Part shown: positions 1 to 6,852 of the stretch, in pieces | Numbering within the stretch: position 1 is the first letter of the stretch | How the letters are laid out: each line of letters begins with the position of its first letter | DNA from: Salinisphaera sp. UBA6602 | GTDB taxonomy: Bacteria; Pseudomonadota; Gammaproteobacteria; Nevskiales; Salinisphaeraceae | Length of the DNA stretch: 12,937 nucleotides | Assembly: GCA_002433465.1 (NCBI GenBank) | Contig: DJIE01000261.1 | Coordinates: 2,466 to 15,402, forward strand | Direction of reading: 5' to 3' | The notes under the pieces: model-generated | The model's input: only the letters and a program-made list of their open reading frames with translations | The model's database searches: none | What the model was told of the DNA's origin: nothing | Translations under genes and position numbers: made by a program

Positions 1-47
1 CCGACGCCATCGCCCGCGCCAAGGCGCGCCGCGCCGGCCGCGAGTAA
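1..47 (+). CDS. C-terminal end of an upstream gene, possibly RnfB or RnfC (partial)
   Basis: An open frame enters from the left edge and ends at a TAA at 45-47. The last residues read DAIARAKARRAGRE. Alanine/lysine/arginine-rich tails of the form AIARAKA are typical of the C-termini of the electron-transport subunits RnfB and RnfC (RsxB/RsxC), and in many gammaproteobacteria the rnf genes lie directly upstream of nth, as here. The family name is an inference from this short tail and the neighbourhood. Only about 15 codons are visible, so any Ala/Arg-rich tail could look like this. Confidence 0.4.
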   Translation, partial: DAIARAKARRAGRE

Positions 48-105
48 CGCTGGCCGGGTCAGGCTGGATCGGTCGTTGCCCGGTGGCTCGCGTCTTTCAA
101 GCAGA

Positions 106-310
106 ACCGCAGATTTCGCCGATTCGAAGAAACGTAGCACCGCGCTACAACGCCAACGAAAGGCCGCGGCTTCTTGTCTCCGATCTGCGAGATCTGCGAG
201 ATCTGCGTCGATCTGCGAACTTTTCTTACAGCGATTGTCACCGCCGCTGCCGAGCGAACGCAGTCGATCGCCCACCACGGCCGAATCAATAAATCGACGT
301 AATCTGCGGA
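106..310. repeat. Intergenic inverted-repeat element with internal GATCTGCG direct repeats
   Basis: The 19 bases at 106-124 (ACCGCAGATTTCGCCGATT) are the imperfect reverse complement of 292-310 (AATCGACGTAATCTGCGGA), with 16 of 19 positions matching. Between these arms the nonamer GATCTGCG(A/T) occurs four times, at 182-190, 191-199, 200-208 and 210-218. The first three copies abut and the fourth follows after one extra base. A small hairpin GTAGC/GCTAC lies at 134-148. The arms share the core ATCTGCG with the direct repeats. This looks like a dispersed non-coding REP-like or MITE-like element; whether other copies exist in the genome cannot be seen here. Confidence 0.65.
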
Positions 311-416
311 TAAATGACTTGAGAGAACGCTTCGCACAGCGCGCTTAACGTGATCGACGAACGGGCACCGCTCGACCGGCACCCGGTCTGCAAGTCACGT
401 AATGCGGTGAAGCCGA

Positions 417-422
417 TACAAT
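417..422 (+). promoter_or_regulatory. Candidate -10 box for nth
   Basis: TACAAT matches TATAAT at five of six positions and lies 43 bases before the nth ATG. No good -35 box sits 16-18 bases upstream, so this is only a weak promoter candidate. Confidence 0.25.
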
Positions 423-465
423 CCCGTCCCGCTTGTCGCTTTGAGCCGCGCCACGGCCTTGAACC

Positions 466-1113
466 ATGAACAAAGCCAAACGCACCGAAATATTTCAGCG
501 TCTACGCGACGCCAATCCCAAGCCGCAGACCGAGCTGAAGTACGACTCGGCCTTCGAACTGCTGGTCGCGGTGATTCTGTCCGCCCAGGCCACGGACGTG
601 GGCGTGAACAAGGCCACGGCCAAGCTGTTTCCGGTGGCCAATACGCCGCAGGCGATACTCGATCTCGGCGAGGACGGGCTCAAGGACTACATCAAGACCA
701 TCGGGCTGTATAACAGCAAGGCCGCCAACGTGATGAAAACCTGCCGTGCACTGGTCGACACGCACGACGGCGAAGTACCGGACACGCGCGAGGCGCTGGT
801 GGCCCTGCCGGGCGTGGGTCGCAAGACCGCCAACGTGGTACTCAACACGGCCTTCGGCAAACCGGCCATGGCGGTGGATACGCATATCTTCCGCGTATCC
901 AATCGCACCGGCATTGCCCCCGGCAAGACGGTCCGCGCAGTCGAGGACCGGCTCATGCGGCTGGTGCCAAAGGAATTTCTGCTGGATGCGCACCACTGGC
1001 TGATCCTGCACGGCCGTTATACCTGCAAGGCCCGCAAGCCGCTTTGTGACGACTGCCGGATTGTCGATCTATGCGAATATCGGCACAAGAATCTGAGTGA
1101 GCAAACTGCATGA
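466..1113 (+). CDS. nth: Endonuclease III, [4Fe-4S] DNA glycosylase/AP lyase
   Basis: Bifunctional base excision repair enzyme that removes oxidised pyrimidines and cleaves the abasic strand by beta-elimination. The 215-residue protein is full length for the family. The helix-hairpin-helix LPGVGRKTANVVL lies at residues 114-126, with the catalytic lysine at K120 and catalytic aspartate at D138 (AVDTHIFRV), the same numbers as in the E. coli enzyme. The C-terminal iron-sulfur loop has C187, C194, C197 and C203 with the canonical spacing C-X6-C-X2-C-X5-C. The ATG at 466 gives the standard family N-terminus, though no strong Shine-Dalgarno precedes it. The stop overlaps the start of the next gene (ATGA, 1110-1113), so it is probably the first gene of a three-gene operon. 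In many relatives nth follows the rnf genes; here a 418-bp repeat-bearing gap intervenes. Confidence 0.98.
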   Translation: MNKAKRTEIFQRLRDANPKPQTELKYDSAFELLVAVILSAQATDVGVNKATAKLFPVANTPQAILDLGEDGLKDYIKTIGLYNSKAANVMKTCRALVDTHDGEVPDTREALVALPGVGRKTANVVLNTAFGKPAMAVDTHIFRVSNRTGIAPGKTVRAVEDRLMRLVPKEFLLDAHHWLILHGRYTCKARKPLCDDCRIVDLCEYRHKNLSEQTA

Positions 1114-1775
1114 ACCAAGCCCATAGCCGTCCTGCCGATGCCTTTGCTGCGCGCAACGCGCCGCGCATCTTCTGTATCGGACGCAACTACGCAAAGCACA
1201 TCGAGGAACTGGGCAATACGCTCAGCGGCAAGGAATCCATCGTGTTCATGAAGCCGGCCAGCGCGCTGGTCGCACCGGGCGAGGCGATTACCCTGCCCGA
1301 CGACGTCGGCGCGATTCATTACGAAACCGAACTGGTAATCGAGATCGGCAGCGGCGGTCGCGATATCGCGCCTGAGGCCGCGCGTGCGCATATCGCCGGC
1401 CTCGGCCTGGGCCTCGACCTGACGCTGCGCGATGTCCAGACGGATCTGAAGCAGACCGGCGAGCCCTGGGAGAAGGCCAAGGCCTTCGACCACAGCGCGC
1501 CGCTGGGCCCGCTGGTGGCCCTGACCGACGATATCGACCTCACCGACCTGCACTTCGAGCTGACCATTGACGGCGAAACCCGCCAGCGCGGGCATACCGC
1601 GCACATGCTGGTTGGCGTCGCCGACCTGATTGCCATGCTCAGCGCCCACTGGCAGCTGCTACCGGGCGATCTGATCTTCACCGGCACGCCGGAAGGCGTC
1701 GGTGCCCTGGAGCCGGGCATGCAGCTTTCGTTGAGCGCCGCACAGCTGCCTGACGCCCACTGGACGATCGCTTGA
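1110..1775 (+). CDS. Fumarylacetoacetate hydrolase (FAH) family protein
   Basis: A 221-residue single-domain FAH-family enzyme, close in size to E. coli YcgM and mitochondrial FAHD1. Members hydrolyse C-C bonds in acylpyruvates or fumarylpyruvate, or decarboxylate oxaloacetate, using a divalent metal. Visible family signatures are FCIGRNYAKHIEE at residues 21-33, FMKPASAL at 46-53, the metal ligands E72 and E74 in HYETELVIEIG, a third ligand D103 in GLDLTLRD, the active-site segment GEPWEKAKAFDHSAPLGP at 117-134, and GDLIFTGTPEGVG at 186-198. The start overlaps the nth stop by four bases and its own stop overlaps the TTG of the next gene, implying translational coupling. The exact substrate cannot be told from sequence. 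A housekeeping metabolite-repair role (oxaloacetate or acylpyruvate) is more likely than tyrosine breakdown, because no aromatic catabolism genes are nearby. Confidence 0.93.
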   Translation: MNQAHSRPADAFAARNAPRIFCIGRNYAKHIEELGNTLSGKESIVFMKPASALVAPGEAITLPDDVGAIHYETELVIEIGSGGRDIAPEAARAHIAGLGLGLDLTLRDVQTDLKQTGEPWEKAKAFDHSAPLGPLVALTDDIDLTDLHFELTIDGETRQRGHTAHMLVGVADLIAMLSAHWQLLPGDLIFTGTPEGVGALEPGMQLSLSAAQLPDAHWTIA

Positions 1776-2482
1776 ATTCGGGCCAGGCGAACAGTGAGCG
1801 CAGCGCCCGACACCCGGCGCTGGACAATATCGAGCTCGTCGCCTTCGACCTCGACGGTACGCTGATCGACTCGGTGCCGGACCTCGCCGTCGCCGTGGAT
1901 GCCGCGCTCGGCGAGCACGGGCAGCGCCCGGTCGGCGTGGACAAGGTGCGTGACTGGGTCGGCAATGGCAGCCGCAAACTCGTGGAGCGCGCGCTCGCGC
2001 ATGCCCTGGCCACCGTGCCAGAGCGTCTCGAGCCGGAAGCGGTCGAGACCGTGCATGCGCGTTTTCTCGATCACTATGCCGAGAAACCGCATGCCCAGAC
2101 GACGCTATATGACGGCGTGCGTCAGTGTCTAAGCGCACTAGCGACGCGCAGCGTCACCTGTGTGCTGATCACGAACAAGCCGATCGCCTTCGTCGGCCCG
2201 ATTCTTTCGCATTTCGAACTCGCGGACTTTTTCGCGCTCACCCTCGGCGGCGACAGCCTGGATGAAAAGAAACCTCACCCCGCACCGCTGCTGCATGCGG
2301 CCCAGCACACGTCAATCGCCCCGGCAAAGGCTTTGATGGTGGGCGATTCACGGCACGATATCGCAGCCGGCAAGGCAGCGGGTTTCCGTACGCTCGCGGT
2401 CACTTACGGCTACAATCACGGCGAACCGATCGCCACCTGCCGACCCGATCATATCGTGACCACGCTCGCCGAACTCGGTTGA
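1772..2482 (+). CDS. gph: HAD-superfamily phosphoglycolate phosphatase
   Basis: A 236-residue HAD hydrolase of the Gph type, which dephosphorylates 2-phosphoglycolate to glycolate. All four HAD motifs are present: motif I FDLDGTL with nucleophile D26 and acid/base D28; motif II VLITNK with T134; motif III lysine K167 in DEKKPHP; motif IV GDSRHD at residues 191-196. The cap region between motifs I and II begins DSVPDLAVAVDAAL, the usual Gph pattern, and MVGDSRHDIAAGKAAG is typical of the subfamily. The only reasonable start is the TTG at 1772, which overlaps the preceding TGA. The next in-frame option is a CTG about 16 codons later, and no ATG or GTG lies before motif I. Gph is known to clear 2-phosphoglycolate released when 3'-phosphoglycolate DNA ends are repaired, which gives a plausible reason for linkage to nth. 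Other small HAD phosphatases are the main alternative. Confidence 0.9.
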   Translation: MNSGQANSERSARHPALDNIELVAFDLDGTLIDSVPDLAVAVDAALGEHGQRPVGVDKVRDWVGNGSRKLVERALAHALATVPERLEPEAVETVHARFLDHYAEKPHAQTTLYDGVRQCLSALATRSVTCVLITNKPIAFVGPILSHFELADFFALTLGGDSLDEKKPHPAPLLHAAQHTSIAPAKALMVGDSRHDIAAGKAAGFRTLAVTYGYNHGEPIATCRPDHIVTTLAELG

Positions 2483-2562
2483 GCGCCTGCCGCCGGATTT
2501 GCGAAAAGATAAGTTGTCATTACGTCGTCTTTACGTGACGATGCAATGAAATAACGACGTGT

Positions 2563-2569
2563 GAGGAGA
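2563..2569 (+). promoter_or_regulatory. Strong Shine-Dalgarno before the paralogue pair; inverted repeat in the leader
   Basis: GAGGAGA lies seven bases before the ATG at 2577 and fixes that start. Upstream, ACGTCGT (2522-2528) and ACGACGT (2554-2560) form an inverted repeat, and TTACGT occurs twice (2520-2525 and 2531-2536). A -35-like TTGTCA lies at 2514-2519 with no good -10 box. The arms could be an operator or an RNA stem ending just before the ribosome site. Confidence 0.5.
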
Positions 2570-2576
2570 AGCGTCG

Positions 2577-3683
2577 ATGACAAGAAAAAAGATCGTGGGC
2601 ATCACGATCGCCGGGCTCGTGGTGCTGTGCGCCGGCGCGGTGATCGCCATGAAGGCGGCCCAGCCGGAAGCGGCCGAATCGGCCACCATCATCACCGCGA
2701 AGCATGCCCAGCTCGCCTCGATCGAAAACTACAACGACGGTCAGAACAGCTTCTCGGAAGATTTCAACCCGGTCATCCGCGAACGGACCCTGCGCGACTC
2801 GGGCCGCAAGTCGGTCGGCCTGTTCATCAAGAACGTGTATTTCCGGATCGTCGGCGATATTGCTTTCGATACCACCGAGCTCTCGGCCGTTCTGTTTCCG
2901 CGCACGCCGGGTGACCCCATCGTGCTGGACGATCCCACCTCTTTCATCTTTCATCCCTTGCACGGCCAGGTCACGCTGCCGCCGAAAGCGTTGTCGGCAC
3001 TTTTCAACCAGTATCTGGCGGATTACGACGACTCCCAGCTCCGTAACATCGAAGCCTCGACCGACGACAGCGGCCAGCTGGTGGTGGAAGGCGAGGCGGC
3101 AAAAATACCCGGCGTATGGCTGCCGTTCCACATGGCCGGACGGGTAACGCTGGAACAAGGCCATCTGTTCGTCTATCGGCCGGACGAAATCAAGCTCGGC
3201 CCCATGGAAGCCAAGGGTCTGCTCGAGGCGATCAACCTGCAGCTATCGAAACTGCTGCAGATCGAGTCCGAGGGCGCCGGTTTCTCCGGTAACAACGTGG
3301 TGCTCGACCTCAATCATGCCCTGCCGCCCCCGGAGCAGAGCGTGCACGTCGCAAACATGAAAATCGATAGCGCCGGTGTTCATCTCGATATCACCAGCGA
3401 CAAGAACCCCGAATTGCCGGAGCCGGTGGTAAAGAGCGACAGCTATGTAATGCTCCAGGGTGGCGACATACGTATTCAAAGAGCGGTGATTACCGATGCC
3501 CGCCTGCAGCTGATGGCGCGCGATGGCGGCAAGCTCAACGCCTCGCTCTACAATTATCGCCAACAGATGGTCAACGGCGTGCTCGATGCCACCCCGGCCG
3601 GTGAGATCGCGATTTATCTCGCCGACTACGTGCCCGTCGACTACGTGGGTTCCGCCCTGCCGGAGGATAGCGATGCATCCTGA
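2577..3683 (+). CDS. Membrane-anchored protein of unknown function, paralogue of the next gene
   Basis: 368 residues, not recognised as a named family. An N-terminal hydrophobic helix at about residues 6-25, after MTRKK, looks like an uncleaved anchor or signal peptide, so the rest should be periplasmic. The body is rich in alternating beta-like segments. Blocks shared with the following protein are TLRDSGRKSVGLFIKNVYF (71-89), a region with LFPRTPGDP and LDDP (106-120), a segment ending in ALFNQYLADYD (141-151), LPPPE (249-253) and SYVMLQGGDIRIQ through LYNYR (289-328). The strand-rich pattern with G-V-T-L-PP-KAL-ALF followed by LPF-GRV-L is reminiscent of lipid-binding TULIP/DUF2993 (LmeA-like) domains. 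That comparison is an inference only. It has an excellent Shine-Dalgarno and overlaps the next gene by 11 bases, so the two products are probably made together and may interact. Confidence 0.87.
   Translation: MTRKKIVGITIAGLVVLCAGAVIAMKAAQPEAAESATIITAKHAQLASIENYNDGQNSFSEDFNPVIRERTLRDSGRKSVGLFIKNVYFRIVGDIAFDTTELSAVLFPRTPGDPIVLDDPTSFIFHPLHGQVTLPPKALSALFNQYLADYDDSQLRNIEASTDDSGQLVVEGEAAKIPGVWLPFHMAGRVTLEQGHLFVYRPDEIKLGPMEAKGLLEAINLQLSKLLQIESEGAGFSGNNVVLDLNHALPPPEQSVHVANMKIDSAGVHLDITSDKNPELPEPVVKSDSYVMLQGGDIRIQRAVITDARLQLMARDGGKLNASLYNYRQQMVNGVLDATPAGEIAIYLADYVPVDYVGSALPEDSDAS
3662..3667 (+). promoter_or_regulatory. Shine-Dalgarno inside the upstream gene, deciding the start of the second paralogue
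   Basis: GGAGGA lies five bases before the ATG at 3673, within the last codons of the first paralogue. It favours this start over the upstream in-frame ATG near 3523, which would place 50 non-homologous, Pro/Arg/Ser-rich residues in front of the signal peptide. Confidence 0.6.
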
Positions 3684-4968
3684 AGCCTCCGTCCCGAACC
3701 GGGGCCTGCGCAGGGCGGGCAGGTTGTCCCTGCTCGCCGTCGCGTTACTGCTGCTGACCACGAGTGGCGCCGGCTTGGCCCAAGGCCAGATGCGCAAGTC
3801 GCTGGGCCCCGAGCCCGGGCGGCTGGCCCCTGCGCTCAATGACGAAGAAAGCCAGGACCCGGACGAACAGGACCCGGACGAAAAAGACGAAGACACGGCA
3901 CAGAGCCCGGCCGACGTCAACGACAAAAAGACGGTGCAACCCAAGGTTGTGACGGCGCAGCAACAGCGTTATGCGACGCTGCGCCGCACATGGAGTCAGC
4001 GTCTACTGCCGGATGCGCTCAAGTCGGACGTCGGCCCATTCACGCTGCGCGACTCGGGCGTGCGCGCTATTGCACTGCAGGCGAAAAACGTCGAGTTCTT
4101 CATGGACAAGAACGTCGGCTATTACGTGGACAACCTGCGCGCCCTGCTCATACCGCGCAACGCCGGCGAACCGGTGAACTTCGACGATCCGGAACAGTTC
4201 GATATTCATATCCTCTCCGGCGAGCTGGTGGTCCGGCCGCAGGATCTGGATGCGCTGTTCAACAACTATCTGCTCGACTATCAGCCGCGCTCTCTTTCAC
4301 GCGTAACGAACAAGACCTCCAAGGACAGGCTCACCGTGGAAGTCGGTGCCCGCCTGTTCGAGTTCATCCCGCCCGTTGGGGGACTGCCGACCACGCTCGA
4401 GGGCCCGATAACGGTGACCGACGACAACAAGCTGGTCTATACCCCCACCCAGGTCAAACAGTTCGGTATGCCCGTCAAAGCGCTGCTGTCGGGGGTCGGG
4501 CTCGATCTAGCCACCCTCACCCCGTTCGATCGCGAGGGCATAAAGCTTGAGAAAGACAAGCTGATCATGGATCCGGAACGGATTTTCCCACCGCCGCACG
4601 TACGGATCGACCATATCGACAGCGCCACGCTCAGCGATGCCGGGCTCACGCTCAAGTTTTCCAGCGACACCTCGTCTGCGGGTTTCAGCGATCCGCCGGT
4701 GGCTACCGACAGCTATATCTGGCTGCAGGCCGGCGACGCCCGCTTCTACTCCACCCTGCTCGTGAACGCGAACCTGCAGTTGATGAGCGACTCGGACGAG
4801 CGGCTGAAATTCAACCTTTACCATTACCGCGCCCAGAGCGCGGCGGGCACCATCAGCGCGCAAATGGACGGGGCGCTGATCGTGCGTGTGCCCAACCAGT
4901 TCAAGATCGACGACGGGGATATCCACCAGTACAGCGGCCTGACGCCGCGTTCCTCGACGTCGGACTAA
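3673..4968 (+). CDS. Secreted protein of unknown function, paralogue of the preceding gene
   Basis: 431 residues from the ATG at 3673. Residues 12-36 form a classical signal peptide (Arg-rich start, hydrophobic LSLLAVALLLLTTSG core, probable cleavage after GLA), so export to the periplasm is expected. A very acidic linker with a DPDEQDPDEKDED-like repeat spans residues 57-75, followed by a basic/Gln stretch. From about residue 124 the protein aligns with its neighbour: TLRDSGVRAIALQAKNVEF (124-142), LIPRNAGEPVNFDDPEQF (159-176), DALFNNYLLDYQ (193-204), FPPPH (305-309), and SYIWLQAGDARF through LYHYR (347-386). The two differ enough to have specialised. No enzyme motif or metal site is seen. 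A TULIP/DUF2993-like lipid-binding fold is possible but unproven. The start lies in the end of the upstream gene, implying translational coupling. Confidence 0.86.
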   Translation: MHPEASVPNRGLRRAGRLSLLAVALLLLTTSGAGLAQGQMRKSLGPEPGRLAPALNDEESQDPDEQDPDEKDEDTAQSPADVNDKKTVQPKVVTAQQQRYATLRRTWSQRLLPDALKSDVGPFTLRDSGVRAIALQAKNVEFFMDKNVGYYVDNLRALLIPRNAGEPVNFDDPEQFDIHILSGELVVRPQDLDALFNNYLLDYQPRSLSRVTNKTSKDRLTVEVGARLFEFIPPVGGLPTTLEGPITVTDDNKLVYTPTQVKQFGMPVKALLSGVGLDLATLTPFDREGIKLEKDKLIMDPERIFPPPHVRIDHIDSATLSDAGLTLKFSSDTSSAGFSDPPVATDSYIWLQAGDARFYSTLLVNANLQLMSDSDERLKFNLYHYRAQSAAGTISAQMDGALIVRVPNQFKIDDGDIHQYSGLTPRSSTSD

Positions 4969-5017
4969 CGCGAACATGGCCGCCCCGCAGGCGCACTGCC
5001 GCGGGTACGCCGGCGTA

Positions 5018-5046
5018 TTGCCAGCCACAACCCTTACGGGTAATCT
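5018..5046 (+). promoter_or_regulatory. Candidate pckA promoter
   Basis: TTGCCA at 5018-5023 (five of six to the -35 consensus), a 17-base spacer and TAATCT at 5041-5046 give a possible sigma-70 promoter with a start near 5053, about 43 bases before the pckA ATG. The -10 match is poor. Confidence 0.35.
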
Positions 5047-5057
5047 GCGCGTTTTTG

Positions 5058-5074
5058 CCGGCCCGGCGGGCCGG
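5058..5074 (+). promoter_or_regulatory. GC hairpin in the pckA leader
   Basis: CCGGCCC and GGGCCGG form a perfect 7-bp stem with loop GGC. It ends eight bases before the Shine-Dalgarno AGGA (5083-5086). No T-run follows it on the plus strand; five T's precede it. A simple terminator is therefore unlikely. It would sit near the 5' end of the pckA mRNA and could affect stability or ribosome access. Confidence 0.5.
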
Positions 5075-5095
5075 ATGCTCTCAGGACAAGTGCAT

Positions 5096-6751
5096 ATGAG
5101 TTTGAATGCCGAGTTGAACAAGACGCTGGGCCTGGACGGCCTGGAGTACCGCCACAATCTCGGCAAGGACGCGCTCTTTAGCGAGGCGCTTGCGCACGAT
5201 CGCGGCCGGATCCGTACCGACGGACCGGACGATGAACCCAAGGCCTACGAAACCGCGCTGGGCCTGGAAGGCCCGCTGGTCTACTACTCCGACCCCAGCT
5301 GCACGGGGCGCCCGGTCCAGGACACCTTCGCCGTGGCCTGGCCCGAGGTCGCGGATAAAATCTGGTGGAAGTCGGACTTCCAGCAGTTCGCGCCGGATAA
5401 TTTTCAGCCGTTGCTCGATCGTGTCGCGGCCCATCTGAATGAGCGCGGCCGGCACCTGTATGTTCAGGACGTCTACTGCGGCTGGGACGCTTCGTACGCG
5501 GTGCCGTATCGGTTCGTGGGCGAATTCGCGACTCATGCCCTGTTCGCCAAGAACATGTTCGCCGACGGCGTAGACGTGGAAAACCCGGATGACAAGCGCT
5601 GGACGCTGCTCAACGTGCCGAGCTTTCACTGCGACCCGGCCCGCGACGGCACCAAGTCCAACCGCGCGGTGATCATCGATATCCGCAATCGCATCGGTCT
5701 GGTACTGGGCCGGGCCGACTATTGCGGCGTGGTCAAGAAGACCATGTTCACGGTCATGAACTACCTGTTGCCGGAAATGGGCGAAATGCCCATGCACTGC
5801 TCGGCCAACGTGGGCGCACGCGGCGACGGCGCGATCCTGTTCGGCCTGTCCGGCACCGGCAAGACGACCCTCTCCGCCGACCCGAATCGCGAGCTGATCG
5901 GCGACGACGAACATGCCTGGACCGAAGACGGCGTATCCAATTTCGAAGGCGGCTGCTACGCCAAGCTCATCGATCTCGACAAGGACGCGGAGCCGGTGAT
6001 CGCCGGCGCGCTGTCCACCCCGGGCTGCATCATCGAGAACGTGCCGCCGCTGCCCGGCAAGGCCTTGGCCGACACCGATCCGCAGGATCTCGACCTGACC
6101 GACGGCTCGATCACCGAAAACACGCGCCTATCCTATCCGCTGTCGGCCAACCCGAACGTCGCCGACGGCGCGCGCGGCCCGCATCCGGAAACCATCGTAC
6201 TGCTGACCGCCGATGCCTTTGGCGTACTGCCGCCGGTGTCGCTGCTGGATACGAAGGACGTGATGTATCACTTCGTATCGGGCTTCACCTCCAAACTCGC
6301 CGGTACGGAAGTCGGTGTCACCGAGCCCAAGGCCGCATTCTCCGCCTGCTTCGGCGCGCCCTTCATGTCGCAGAAACCGTCGGTCTATGCCGAAATCCTG
6401 GCCGAGAAGATGCGCACCCACAAGGCCCGCTGCATTCTGCTCAACACCGGCTGGTCCGGCGGTCCGCACGGCGTGGGCAAGCGTATTTCCATCAAGCATA
6501 CGCGCGCCCTGCTCAACGCCGCGCTCGCCGGCGATCTCGATCCGGAGAACACCGAGTACGAGAACCATCCGATCTTCAATCTCGCCATGCCCACGCAGTG
6601 CCCGGGCGTACCCAGCGATATCCTGAACCCGCGCAACACCTGGGAAGACAAGGCAGCCTACGACAAGCAGGCCGAAATGCTGCGCGACATGTTCCGCGAA
6701 AATTACCAGGCCAAGGGTTTCGACCAGCTCGGTATCGAAGCAGCCATGTAA
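5096..6751 (+). CDS. pckA: Phosphoenolpyruvate carboxykinase (ATP type)
   Basis: Converts oxaloacetate and ATP to phosphoenolpyruvate, CO2 and ADP, the first committed step of gluconeogenesis in the cytosol. The ATG at 5096 (SD AGGA nine bases upstream) gives 551 residues, normal for the ATP-dependent family; an upstream in-frame ATG at 4976 would add 40 residues that run through the candidate promoter and leader hairpin. Visible signatures are KKTMFTVMNYLLPE (214-227), MHCSANVG with metal-ligand H234, the kinase-1a P-loop GLSGTGKTTLS (250-260, K256), LIGDDEH with metal aspartates D270/D271, ENTRLSYPL with R344, GFTSKLAGTE (396-405) and NTGWSGGPHGVGKR (450-463). The substrate-arginine region reads CTGRPVQDTF (R72) instead of the common TGRSPKDKF, so this is a divergent member. 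It appears to be transcribed alone: candidate promoter before it, strong hairpin after it. Confidence 0.97.
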   Translation: MSLNAELNKTLGLDGLEYRHNLGKDALFSEALAHDRGRIRTDGPDDEPKAYETALGLEGPLVYYSDPSCTGRPVQDTFAVAWPEVADKIWWKSDFQQFAPDNFQPLLDRVAAHLNERGRHLYVQDVYCGWDASYAVPYRFVGEFATHALFAKNMFADGVDVENPDDKRWTLLNVPSFHCDPARDGTKSNRAVIIDIRNRIGLVLGRADYCGVVKKTMFTVMNYLLPEMGEMPMHCSANVGARGDGAILFGLSGTGKTTLSADPNRELIGDDEHAWTEDGVSNFEGGCYAKLIDLDKDAEPVIAGALSTPGCIIENVPPLPGKALADTDPQDLDLTDGSITENTRLSYPLSANPNVADGARGPHPETIVLLTADAFGVLPPVSLLDTKDVMYHFVSGFTSKLAGTEVGVTEPKAAFSACFGAPFMSQKPSVYAEILAEKMRTHKARCILLNTGWSGGPHGVGKRISIKHTRALLNAALAGDLDPENTEYENHPIFNLAMPTQCPGVPSDILNPRNTWEDKAAYDKQAEMLRDMFRENYQAKGFDQLGIEAAM

Positions 6752-6757
6752 TGCGTA

Positions 6758-6781
6758 GTCGCGGCCCGCTCGGGCCGCGAC
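6758..6781 (+). terminator. Hairpin after pckA
   Basis: GTCGCGGCCCG and CGGGCCGCGAC form a perfect 11-bp stem around CT (in practice a four-base loop), starting seven bases after the pckA stop. No T-tract follows, so it may act as an mRNA 3'-end stabiliser or a non-canonical terminator rather than a standard intrinsic terminator. Confidence 0.5.
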
Positions 6782-6852
6782 CACTGGCGCGCCGAGGCCG
6801 TCTTCGCGGCGCGGCGATCGCTCAGCGGGTACGAACTAGCGGGTACGTATCA

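Larger units (their letters stand above)
48..465. other. Non-coding gap between the partial gene and nth
   Basis: About 418 bases without a convincing gene. The ORFs that can be drawn through it have simple, Arg/Ser-rich translations with no recognisable domain and are probably by-products of the repeats. The gap contains an inverted-repeat element (106-310), a short hairpin at 374-388 (GACCGG, loop CAC, CCGGTC), and a possible -10 box TACAAT at 417-422 before nth. No T-tailed terminator was found after the partial gene, so read-through into nth is possible. Confidence 0.7.

Noticed and set aside
182..218. Possible CRISPR array
   Set aside because: The nonamer repeats abut without unique spacers of normal size and no cas gene is present.
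59..382. Minus-strand ORF of 107 codons and plus-strand ORFs in the first gap
   Set aside because: They translate the GATCTGCG repeats (for example QISQIG runs), have no domain or ribosome site, and overlap each other in several frames.
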